Source: Zeimonas sp035303885
GTDB taxonomy: Bacteria; Pseudomonadota; Gammaproteobacteria; Burkholderiales; Burkholderiaceae_E
Assembly (NCBI GenBank): GCA_035303885.1
Contig: DATGRE010000170.1
Coordinates: 1 to 28,748 of the forward strand
DNA: 28,748 nt
Reading direction: 5' to 3'
Below the pieces are notes generated by a model. The model was not told the DNA's origin, searched no databases, and worked only from the letters and a program-made list of their open reading frames with translations. Positions 15,371-24,918 of the stretch are shown here, in pieces. Made by a program: the position numbers and the translations under genes. Each line of letters begins with the position of its first letter. Positions within the stretch are counted from its first letter, which is position 1.

Positions 15371-16513
15371 TCAGAGATGGCGCCCGATGATCAGCTTCTG
15401 GATGTGACTGGTGCCTTCGTAGATCTTGGTGACACGCACGTCGCGATAGAAGCGCTCGACCGGGAAGTCGTTCACGTAGCCGTAGCCGCCGTGGATCTGG
15501 ATCGCGTCGGAGCAGACCTTCTCGGCCATCTCGCTCGCGAAGAGCTTCGCCATCGACGCCTCCTTCGCACAGGGCACGCCCGCCGTGCACAGGCGTGCCG
15601 CGTGCAGCGTGTACTGACGCGCGATCTCGACCTGCGTCGCCATGTCGGCGAGGTCGAAATTCACCGCCTGCAGCTCGAAGATCGGGCGGCCGTAGGCTTC
15701 GCGCTCCTTCGCGTATCGCACGGCCGCATCGAGTGCGGCACCCGCCACGCCGACCGCGATCGCCGCGATCGCCACCCGCCCTGCCGACAGCAAACCCATC
15801 GTGATGCGGTACCCCGCACCCTCGTCACCGAGCCGGTCGTCGCGCGACACGCGCAGATCGTCGAGCTGGATCTGCGCCGTGTGCGCCGTGTGTTGACCGA
15901 GCTTGCTTTCGACGCGCAGCACCTTGTAGGCCGGATCGCGCGGGTCGACGACGAAAAGGCTGTACCCCCGGGTGCCCGCCGACTTGTCGGTCTTCGCCAT
16001 CACGATGCCGACGCCGGCTTCGCTGCCGTTCGAGATCCACTGCTTGGTGCCGTTCAGCACGTAGTGGTCCCCGTCGCGACGCGCCGACGTACGCATGGCC
16101 GCCGTGTCGGAGCCGGCGTGCGGCTCCGAAAGCAGATAGGCGCCGATCGTCTCGCCGCGCACCATCGCGGGCAGCCAGCGCCGCTTCTGTTCGTCGCTGC
16201 CGACCTGGTGGATCGTCATGCCGACGCTGTTGTGCACGTGAAGCAGCGTCGCGACGCCCGCGTCCGCCGCGGCGATCGCCTCGAGCGCCAGGCAATACTC
16301 GACGAAGCTGGCGCCCGATCCGCCGAACTCCTCGGACACGAGCATGCCGGTGAGGCCGACGTCGGCGAGCGCCTTCAGCTCGTCCTTCGGCCAGGCGCCG
16401 GTGCGATCGCGCTCGGCCGCGGTGGGCGCGATCACCTCGGCGGTGACCCTGCGCGCGGAGTCACGGATGAGGAGCTCCTGCTCGCTGAGAAATACCGACG
16501 ACGCGTCGCTCAT
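15371..16513 (-). CDS. Acyl-CoA dehydrogenase
   Basis: A 380-residue flavoprotein of the short/medium-chain acyl-CoA dehydrogenase family, the usual family length. It introduces the 2,3 double bond and passes electrons to ETF. Visible are the FAD/substrate segment YLLSEPHAGSDTAA, the WISNG segment in the middle domain, the IQIHGGYGYVNDFPVERFYRD block, and the catalytic base Glu366 in IYEGTSHIQ. I prefer ATG at 16513; an upstream in-frame GTG at 16540 has no ribosome-binding site and would add nine non-family residues. It has its own strong promoter (16646-16675) whose start region is covered by operator C, and may also receive read-through from the upstream flavoprotein gene. Confidence 0.94.
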   Translation of the reverse strand: MSDASSVFLSEQELLIRDSARRVTAEVIAPTAAERDRTGAWPKDELKALADVGLTGMLVSEEFGGSGASFVEYCLALEAIAAADAGVATLLHVHNSVGMTIHQVGSDEQKRRWLPAMVRGETIGAYLLSEPHAGSDTAAMRTSARRDGDHYVLNGTKQWISNGSEAGVGIVMAKTDKSAGTRGYSLFVVDPRDPAYKVLRVESKLGQHTAHTAQIQLDDLRVSRDDRLGDEGAGYRITMGLLSAGRVAIAAIAVGVAGAALDAAVRYAKEREAYGRPIFELQAVNFDLADMATQVEIARQYTLHAARLCTAGVPCAKEASMAKLFASEMAEKVCSDAIQIHGGYGYVNDFPVERFYRDVRVTKIYEGTSHIQKLIIGRHL

Positions 16514-16628
16514 GCTGTCTCTCGCCTGCGTTGCACACACCCGGCGGCCGACGGGTCGCGAAGGGTCGCGAAGGCCGCCCGGGTCCGCGTGTTCCCGGAA
16601 TCGGTGGATTTACTGTGTGTTCTGTGTT

Positions 16629-16644
16629 TCTACTTCTAGGTAAA
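16629..16644. promoter_or_regulatory. Putative operator (palindrome, site C)
   Basis: TCTACTTCTAGGTAAA matches the local TTTACY-N4-RGTAAA motif with one arm strong (GGTAAA) and one weaker (TCTACT). It lies directly downstream of the acyl-CoA dehydrogenase -10 box, over the expected transcription start. A further TTTACT half-site is at 16609-16614. Confidence 0.5.
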
Positions 16645-16645
16645 C

Positions 16646-16675
16646 AATATAGGCGTGAGGGTCGAGCGATGTCAA
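16646..16675 (-). promoter_or_regulatory. Strong sigma70-like promoter of the acyl-CoA dehydrogenase gene
   Basis: On the minus strand a perfect TTGACA (16670-16675), an 18-bp spacer and TATATT (16646-16651, 5 of 6) are present. The -35 box overlaps the stop codon of the upstream flavoprotein gene (16672-16674). The expected start near 16639 lies inside operator C. Confidence 0.7.
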
Positions 16676-17661
16676 TGCGAGCCCTTCGCCTCGGCGAGCA
16701 GCGCAGCCGTCTCGCGTCGTGCAACCCGGTACTCTTCGGCGATCCGGTCGATCACCTCGGCCGCCGGCCGGACGGCGTCCACGGCCGACACCGTATGACC
16801 GGCACTCCAGAGATCGACCCATCGCTTCGGTCCGCGCAGCTCCGACGAATAGGCGCTGAAGAGCTCCCTTGCGCGCTCGGGCGAAACCGGCTTCGCCATT
16901 TCGTCCGGATCGAGCCCGCAGGCGAGCAGCGACGGTCGCAGGAAGTTCGCATCCAGTCCGCTGATCCCGCGGGTGAGCGCGACGTCGTCGAGCGTGCTGC
17001 CCACGAGCATCGCCTTGTAGTCCTGCACGGCCATGCTTTCCTCGGTGGCGATGAAGCGCGTGCCCATCATGCCGAGATCGCAGCCCAGCACCCGGGCCGC
17101 CCACAGCGCCGCACCGTCGGAGATGCCGCCGGCGAGCACGAGCGGTCCGTCCCAGAGCGAACGCACCGCGCGCACGAAGGACATTCCGTTCGCCCACCCG
17201 GTGTGGCCCCCGGCGCCCGCGCTGAGCAGCACGAGTCCGTCGACGCCGGCCTCCAGCGCCTTCTCGGCATGGCGCAGCGAGGCGACGTCGGCCAGCACCG
17301 TGCAGCCGACGTCGTGCAGCGGGGCGATGATCGACTTCGGCGAACCGACGCTCGCGAGCACGAGCGGCACGCGATGCTTCAGCAGCACCGCGAGATCGGC
17401 CTCGAGCAGGTCGGGGCTCGAGCGCATGATGACGTTCGCGCACACCGGGGCGCAGGGACGTTCGGCCCTCGCGCAATCGTCCTCGATCTGCGTCAGCCAG
17501 CGATCGAGCTGGTCGGCGGTTCGTGCGTTCGGCGTCGGAAACGCGCCGATCACGCCGCTGCGGCATGCGGCCGAGACCAGCTCCGGCCCCGAGACGTGCA
17601 GCATCGGTGCGGCCATCAACGGGAGCCGCAGGTGCGAGGAAATCGACGACGGCAGACGCAT
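16672..17661 (-). CDS. Nitronate monooxygenase-like FMN oxidoreductase
   Basis: A 329-residue TIM-barrel flavoprotein of the nitronate monooxygenase/2-nitropropane dioxygenase superfamily. The N-terminal strand and FMN segment is LPLMAAPMLHVSGPELV (13-29). His153 in GAGGHTGWANG aligns with the family catalytic histidine, and the FMN phosphate loops are AGGISDG (177-183) and GMMGTRF (198-204). In fatty-acid clusters these proteins are common but their substrate is usually undefined; some relatives are enoyl reductases. ATG at 17661 starts 14 bp after the stop codon of the second binding-protein gene, so the two are cotranscribed. Its ribosome-binding site is weak. The end of the gene carries the acyl-CoA dehydrogenase -35 box. 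Confidence 0.9.
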   Translation of the reverse strand: MRLPSSISSHLRLPLMAAPMLHVSGPELVSAACRSGVIGAFPTPNARTADQLDRWLTQIEDDCARAERPCAPVCANVIMRSSPDLLEADLAVLLKHRVPLVLASVGSPKSIIAPLHDVGCTVLADVASLRHAEKALEAGVDGLVLLSAGAGGHTGWANGMSFVRAVRSLWDGPLVLAGGISDGAALWAARVLGCDLGMMGTRFIATEESMAVQDYKAMLVGSTLDDVALTRGISGLDANFLRPSLLACGLDPDEMAKPVSPERARELFSAYSSELRGPKRWVDLWSAGHTVSAVDAVRPAAEVIDRIAEEYRVARRETAALLAEAKGSH

Positions 17662-17675
17662 CTGTTCCGGCGCTT

Positions 17676-18899
17676 CTACGAACCAGCTTTCACCAGCGGG
17701 CACTGGCTCTCCGCGAGCGGCTGAGCCGTCTGTTCCGCGGGAATCGTCGCGACCACCTTCAGGTAATCGAAGTCGTATTTCGACTCGCTCGGCTTCTTGA
17801 CCTCGAACAGGTACGCCGGGTGGATCTTGCGGCCATCCGGACGCACCGAGCCCTTGCCGAACAGGGGATCGTCGGTGGGCATTTCCTTCATCCGGGCGAT
17901 CACGGTCGTTCCATCGTCCGTGTTCGCCGCGTCGACCGCCTTCAGGTAATGAAGCACGCCGGAATACACGCCTGCGTGCACCGACGTCGGGTACTTGTTG
18001 CCATGGCGCGCCGCGAAGCGCTTCGACCATTCGCGCGTCTGCTCGTTCAGGTCCCAGTAGAAGGTCTGCGTCGTCTGCAGGCCCTGCGCCGCCTCGAGCC
18101 CGAGCCCGCTGATGTCGGGAATGAAGAGCAGGAACGCGACCAGCTTCTGGCCGCTCTTCGTCAGCCCGAATTCGGCCGCCTGCTTGATCGAGTTGATCGT
18201 GTCGGCACCGGCATTGCCCAGCCCGATGATCTTCGCGCCGGAGGCCTGCGCCTGCAGCAGGAACGAGGAATAGTCCTGCGTGCCGAGCGGCACCTTCGCG
18301 CTGCCCAGCACCTTGCCGCCGTTCTCCACGACGACTTTCGACAGCTCGCGCTCGAGCGAGTGGCCATAGGCGTAGTCTGCGGTCAGGAAGAACCAGGTGT
18401 CCCCACCCTGCCGGACGACGCCCGAGCCCGTGGCGTTCGCCTGCAGCCACGTGTCGTAGAGCCACTGGACGGTGTTCGGCGAGCAGCTCTTGCCGGAAAG
18501 CTCCGTCGTACCGGAGCCGACCGCGATGAAGGCCTTCCCCTTCTCGCGGGTGATCTGGTTGACGGCGAGCCCCACCGAAGAAGCGGGAACGTCGACGATC
18601 GCATCCACGCCTTCGGCGTCGTACCACTTGCGCGCGATCGCCGATCCGACGTCGGGCTTGTTCTGGTGATCGGCAAAGACGATCTCGACTTTCAGCTTCG
18701 AGCCGGTCGCCGCAACGTAATCTTCCGCGGCCATCTGCGCGGCCACCACGGAGCCGCGACCGGTCACGTCGGAATACGGACCCGACATGTCGTTCATGAC
18801 GCCGATCCGGACGACGCCGCCCGAGATATCGGCCTGGGCCGCGCTCGCGACCGCGAATCCGGCACACGCGACGAGCGCGCGCAACAGCCTGTGTTTCAT
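17676..18899 (-). CDS. Second LIV-type periplasmic substrate-binding protein (orphan)
   Basis: A 407-residue type-I periplasmic binding protein. The signal peptide is clear (MKHRLLRALVACAGFAVASA, then AQA-D, cleavage near 23/24). The mature start ISGGVVRIGVMNDMSGPYSDVTGRG (in two blocks) is the family's first strand and ligand loop. I chose the ATG at 18899 because it opens the signal peptide and has GGGGAG about 6 nt upstream; an earlier ATG at 18923 would add eight residues. No permease or ATPase genes accompany it, so it may supply an alternative ligand to the LivHMGF system 8-16 kb away. Its promoter region contains two copies of the operator motif. Confidence 0.92.
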   Translation of the reverse strand: MKHRLLRALVACAGFAVASAAQADISGGVVRIGVMNDMSGPYSDVTGRGSVVAAQMAAEDYVAATGSKLKVEIVFADHQNKPDVGSAIARKWYDAEGVDAIVDVPASSVGLAVNQITREKGKAFIAVGSGTTELSGKSCSPNTVQWLYDTWLQANATGSGVVRQGGDTWFFLTADYAYGHSLERELSKVVVENGGKVLGSAKVPLGTQDYSSFLLQAQASGAKIIGLGNAGADTINSIKQAAEFGLTKSGQKLVAFLLFIPDISGLGLEAAQGLQTTQTFYWDLNEQTREWSKRFAARHGNKYPTSVHAGVYSGVLHYLKAVDAANTDDGTTVIARMKEMPTDDPLFGKGSVRPDGRKIHPAYLFEVKKPSESKYDFDYLKVVATIPAEQTAQPLAESQCPLVKAGS

Positions 18900-18965
18900 G
18901 GATCTCCCCTGACCAAGGCGCATGCGAGCTTCACGCTCGCCGCAGCGGAGCGGCCGAGCACGTGA

Positions 18966-19002
18966 TTTACTCGCGATTAATCAACTTCGACTCTGAAGTA
19001 AA
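18966..19002. promoter_or_regulatory. Putative double operator (sites D1 and D2)
   Basis: Two 16-mers of the local motif lie five base pairs apart: TTTACTCGCGATTAAT (18966-18981) and TCGACTCTGAAGTAAA (18987-19002). The outer arms TTTACT and AGTAAA are the best conserved parts. The spacing of outer arms (37 bp) resembles the TTTACT...GGTAAA pair at 16609-16644 (36 bp). Confidence 0.5.
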
Positions 19003-19025
19003 TCGATGGTCGCACGAGGCGACAA
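18997..19025 (-). promoter_or_regulatory. Candidate promoter of the second binding-protein gene
   Basis: On the minus strand TTGTCG (19020-19025), a 17-bp spacer and TTTACT (18997-19002) form a moderate sigma70-like promoter. The -10 box is the outer arm of operator D2. The boxes are weak in consensus terms, so the call rests partly on position, about 100 bp ahead of the start codon. Confidence 0.35.
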
Positions 19026-19061
19026 TTCGCGTCAACGCGCGCCATCGCGTGGGCCGGGGAG

Positions 19062-19104
19062 AGGAAAGAAGCAGGCGCGCTGCCGATTCCGAACGGAACG
19101 GCAG
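19062..19104 (-). terminator. Intrinsic terminator of the tRNA operon
   Basis: On the minus strand, 22 nt after the tRNA-His CCA end, CTGCCG-TTCC-GTTC-GGAA-T-CGGCAG folds into a 10-bp stem with one bulged T and a GTTC loop (19080-19104). A pyrimidine run with TTCTTTCC follows after a short GC stretch. This should end the tRNA transcript before the binding-protein promoter. Confidence 0.65.
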
Positions 19105-19126
19105 GGGCTCGACGCGCCGTGAGATT

Positions 19127-19202
19127 TGGGGTGGGCGATGGGATTCGAACCCACGACAACCGGAATCACAATCCGGGACTCTACCCCTGAGCTACGCCCA
19201 CC
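19127..19202 (-). tRNA. tRNA-His (anticodon GTG)
   Basis: Cloverleaf on the minus strand with acceptor GTGGGCG/CGCCCAC, D-arm TAGCTCAGGGGTAGAG, anticodon stem CCGGA/TCCGG around loop TTGTGAT (anticodon GTG), T-arm GGGTTCGAATCCC and encoded CCA. The additional 5' G at 19202 facing discriminator C73 (19130) is the G-1:C73 identity element of tRNA-His. Last gene of the Pro-Arg-His cluster. Confidence 0.96.
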
Positions 19203-19210
19203 ATCGGGAA

Positions 19211-19287
<77 letters not shown>

Positions 19288-19355
19288 AATCGCGTCGGGC
19301 TTTCCGGGCATCGCGCATCCGATGCCCGGTGAGGCCGGCACATCGGGGAGCGTGA

Positions 19356-19432
<77 letters not shown>

Positions 19433-19442
19433 GAGGAGGCGA

Positions 19443-19451
19443 ATTGTAGCA
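19443..19451 (-). promoter_or_regulatory. Extended -10 promoter of the tRNA operon at the glmM stop codon
   Basis: On the minus strand TGCTACAAT (extended -10 TGn plus TACAAT) begins right after the first two bases of the glmM TAA stop codon region and ends 10 nt before tRNA-Pro. A GC-rich discriminator follows, as in stringently controlled stable-RNA promoters. No good -35 box is present upstream inside glmM, as is common for extended -10 promoters. Confidence 0.55.
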
Positions 19452-20828
19452 TTACGCCACCGAGCGTACGGCATCGGCGAGCCGTTCGGCCGTTCGCTGC
19501 GCGAGCGACGCCTCGCGCGCCTCGACCATCACGCGCAGCAGCGGCTCGGTTCCCGAAGGCCGGATCAGCACGCGGCCGGCATCGCCGAGCGCGCGCTCGG
19601 CGTCCTCGCTCGCGCGCCGCAGCGAGGCATCGCTGCGCCAGTCGAAGCCGCGCCGGATCGGCACGTTGATCAGCACCTGCGGGAACAGCTCGAGCCCGGC
19701 ACAGGCCTCGGCGAGCGTCAGGCGGTTGCGGCGCATCGCGGCGAGCACCTGCAGCGCACTGATCGTTCCGTCGCCCGTCGAATGGCAGTCGAGGCACAGG
19801 ATGTGTCCGGAGTTCTCGCCGCCGTAGCGCCAGCGCTTCTCGCGCAGCAGCTCGAGCACGTAGCGGTCGCCGACCTTCGCCCGCGCGAACGGGATGTCCA
19901 TCGCCGCCAACGCCTGCTCGAAGCCGAGATTCGACATCAACGTGCCGACGACGCCTTCGACGCGTTCGTCGCGCGCCCGGTCGCGAACGATCGCGTACAG
20001 CAGCGCGTCGCCGTCGTAGAGCCGGCCGCTCGCATCGACCATCATCACGCGGTCGGCGTCGCCGTCGATGGCGATGCCCAGGTCGGCGCGCTGCGCGACG
20101 ACTTCGCGCTGCAGCGCGGCGGTGTCGGTCGCGCCGCAGCCGTCGTTGATGTTGGTGCCGTTCGGCGAGACGCCGAGCGGGATCACGTCGGCGCCGAGCT
20201 CGTGGAACACGTGCGGCGCGGTGTGGTACCCGGCGCCGTTCGCGCAGTCGACGACGATGCGCAGGCCGCGCAGATCGAGGGCGCCGGGAAAGCTGCTCTT
20301 GCAGAACTCGATGTAGCGGCCCGGCGCGTCGTCGATGCGGCGCGCGCGTCCGAGGCGGGCCGACGGCACGCACTCGAGCGGCGCATCGAGCTGCGCCTCG
20401 ATCGCCGCCTCCACCTCGTCGGGGAGCTTGTTGCCGTCGGCGGCGAAAAACTTGATGCCGTTGTCCTGATACGGATTGTGCGAGGCGCTGATGACGACGC
20501 CCGCCTGCAGCCGCAGCGCGCGCGTCAGGTACGCGATCGCCGGCGTCGGGATCGGCCCCGAGCGCAGCACGTCGACCCCGGCCGCGGAGAATCCCGCCTG
20601 CAGTGCGGCTTCGAGCATGTAGCCCGACACGCGCGTGTCCTTGCCAACGATGACGGTCGGACGCGCGCTGGCGCCGGCCAGTTGCGCCGCGCCCTCGATC
20701 GTCGCGCCCTCGGCACCCGCCAGCACCTTGCCGGCCGCGTAGCCGAGCCGCAGGACGAAATCGGGGGTGACCGGCGCTTCGCCGACACGCCCGCGTATGC
20801 CGTCGGTGCCGAAATACTTGCGTGCCAT
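19452..20828 (-). CDS. glmM: Phosphoglucosamine mutase
   Basis: A 458-residue enzyme converting glucosamine-6-phosphate to glucosamine-1-phosphate for peptidoglycan and LPS precursors in the cytoplasm. The N-terminus MARKYFGTDGIRGRVG is diagnostic. The phosphoserine is Ser116 in VISASHNPYQDNGIKFF, the metal loop is DGDADR, the sugar loop is GENSGH, and the phosphate-binding loop RPSGTEPLLRVM is near the C-terminus. A short extra segment at about residues 38-57 accounts for the slight excess over the usual 445 or so residues. ATG at 20828 is fixed by the conserved N-terminus. It follows folP by 49 bp in the usual ftsH-folP-glmM order. Confidence 0.97.
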   Translation of the reverse strand: MARKYFGTDGIRGRVGEAPVTPDFVLRLGYAAGKVLAGAEGATIEGAAQLAGASARPTVIVGKDTRVSGYMLEAALQAGFSAAGVDVLRSGPIPTPAIAYLTRALRLQAGVVISASHNPYQDNGIKFFAADGNKLPDEVEAAIEAQLDAPLECVPSARLGRARRIDDAPGRYIEFCKSSFPGALDLRGLRIVVDCANGAGYHTAPHVFHELGADVIPLGVSPNGTNINDGCGATDTAALQREVVAQRADLGIAIDGDADRVMMVDASGRLYDGDALLYAIVRDRARDERVEGVVGTLMSNLGFEQALAAMDIPFARAKVGDRYVLELLREKRWRYGGENSGHILCLDCHSTGDGTISALQVLAAMRRNRLTLAEACAGLELFPQVLINVPIRRGFDWRSDASLRRASEDAERALGDAGRVLIRPSGTEPLLRVMVEAREASLAQRTAERLADAVRSVA

Positions 20829-20877
20829 CGGGTGCGATTCTCCAGGATGGGATTCGGGTCGGCGCCGCCTCGGCGCG

Positions 20878-21726
<849 letters not shown>

Positions 21727-21781
21727 CGGGACGGAACGCGAGGCGCGGCGGCGCAGCGTCCGCCGACGCCGACCGGAGCGG

Positions 21782-23692
<1,911 letters not shown>

Positions 23693-23724
23693 TCACCCAC
23701 TCCTTCGCGGCCGGTCGGCCGGCG

Positions 23725-23747
23725 GGCGGTTCCGAATTCGGACCGCC
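23725..23747. repeat. Near-perfect palindrome in the ftsH leader
   Basis: GGCGG (23725-23729), a TCCGAATTCGGA centre (23731-23742) and CCGCC (23743-23747) form an inverted repeat interrupted only by one unpaired T. It lies between the candidate ftsH -10 box and the GTG start, so it would be a hairpin in the ftsH mRNA leader, or a terminator-like element after rlmE without a T-tract. Confidence 0.4.
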
Positions 23748-23838
23748 GGTTTCGGACTCCACATTCTACGCGGAACTTGACGAACGCCCGGCCGATACGG
23801 TAGTGCCGCACGCCGGATGCGCAAGTGCGATTCCGCCG

Positions 23839-24588
23839 TCACGCCCCCGACCCGCCGACGAGCGGCCTGCGCGGCCGACGGCCGAGCAGATAGGTCTCGG
23901 CCGAGGCACTGCGCGACGCCTCCGGCTTTCGCACCAGGACCTCGAAGAAGTTCCGGCGGAAGGCCTCGACGATCTGGCTGTAGCCGCTGCCGTGAAAGCA
24001 TTTGACGAGCAGGGCGCCCTCGCCTTTCAGGTGGCGTACCGCAAAGTCGATCGCGAGCTCGGCGAGGTCGGCCATCCGTGCGGCATCGGCGGCCGCGACG
24101 CCGCTCAGATTGGGGGCCATGTCGGAGATCACAAGATCGACCGCGGTGTCGCCGAGCGCCGCCTCGAGCCGCTCCAGCGTCTCGGCCTCGCGCAGGTCGC
24201 CCTGCAGGAACTCGACGCCGGGAACCGGCTCCATCGGCAGCAGGTCGACCGCGAGGATCCGTCCGTCGAGGCCCGCCTCGGCGCACCCCGGGCGGGCCAG
24301 CCGTTCGCGCAGGACCTGGCTCCAGGCGCCGGGGGCGCTGCCCAGGTCGACGACGACCATGCCCCGCCGGACGAGCCGGTCGCGGCGATCGATCTCGAGC
24401 AGCTTGAAGGCCGCGCGCGAGCGGTAGCCGTGCTTCTGCGCGAGCTTGACGTACGGATCGTCGAGATGGCGCGCGACCCACGCGCGGCTCGTGCGGTTCT
24501 TCTTCTTCGCGTTCGCGCCCGCCCGTCCCGCCGTTGCGCCGCCGGTTGTTCGACCGGCTTTCCCGTGCCGGGTCCCGTGCCTGTTCAC
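23839..24588 (-). CDS. rlmE: 23S rRNA (uridine-2552-2'-O)-methyltransferase
   Basis: RlmE/FtsJ methylates U2552 in the A-loop of 23S rRNA late in 50S assembly. The SAM-binding motif is VVVDLGSAPGAWSQVL, and the K-D-K-E catalytic tetrad is in RAAFKLLEI, SDMAPNLSG, LLVKCFHGSG and SAETYLLG. I chose GTG at 24588 (249 residues) because GAGGGGAA lies about 9 nt upstream. The frame stays open to an ATG at 24804, but that would translate the 11-bp repeat array. Even with the short start there is a basic Gly/Thr/Arg-rich tail of about 27 residues before the family's usual N-terminus (KKKNRTSRAWV). Divergent from yhbY; precedes ftsH, as in many proteobacteria. Confidence 0.92.
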   Translation of the reverse strand: MNRHGTRHGKAGRTTGGATAGRAGANAKKKNRTSRAWVARHLDDPYVKLAQKHGYRSRAAFKLLEIDRRDRLVRRGMVVVDLGSAPGAWSQVLRERLARPGCAEAGLDGRILAVDLLPMEPVPGVEFLQGDLREAETLERLEAALGDTAVDLVISDMAPNLSGVAAADAARMADLAELAIDFAVRHLKGEGALLVKCFHGSGYSQIVEAFRRNFFEVLVRKPEASRSASAETYLLGRRPRRPLVGGSGA

Positions 24589-24918
24589 GGTGTCGTTCCC
24601 CTCGTTGTCCGCCCCGTCGCCCCCTGCCCGTCCCCGCGCCGTCCTCCGCTCGTCCTCCGCCGGTCCCCCGGCTCGTCCCTCCGCAATCCCCCGCGCATTC
24701 GCCCGGATGTCATTCGCATATCCCCCGTTCATCCCCGCGCCGTCCCCCGGTTCGTCCGGCGCTCGTCCCCGCGTTGTCGACCGCTTTTCCCCGAGGTTGT
24801 CCACAGGCCCGGAGCAACGTCGCGCTCACTCCGCGTTTGCTCCACTTGCGAGCGGCGCGCCCTCCATCCAAACTGGCAGATTGGCCCGCGCACCCCGGCA
24901 ATCGATCCCACTCCCCGA
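24589..24918. repeat. rlmE-yhbY intergenic region with degenerate 11-12 bp C-rich repeat array
   Basis: This 330-bp divergent intergenic region has no supported gene. From 24597 to 24799 the plus strand divides into about 18 consecutive units of 11 or 12 bp, each usually beginning TCC and rich in C, with consensus near TCCCCCGCGCCG. Exact copies of TCCCCGCGCCG occur at 24631-24641 and 24732-24742, and TCCCCCGGCTCG (24664) closely matches TCCCCCGGTTCG (24743). The unit length is not a multiple of three. From 24800 to 24918 I see no clear promoter; the sequence is the presumed yhbY leader. Confidence 0.7.

Noticed and set aside
16514..16540. GTG start at 16540 for the acyl-CoA dehydrogenase
   Set aside because: No ribosome-binding site precedes it, and the nine added residues are not part of the family; ATG at 16513 gives the normal length.
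24589..24804. RlmE start at ATG 24804 giving a 321-residue protein
   Set aside because: The extra 72 residues are encoded by the 11-bp repeat array, whose unit is not a multiple of three. GTG at 24588 has a better ribosome-binding site. It cannot be fully excluded without N-terminal data.
24797..24805. DnaA-box-like TTGTCCACA
   Set aside because: Single site with one mismatch at the edge of the repeat array. There is no cluster of boxes, AT-rich unwinding element or dnaA/dnaN neighbourhood.
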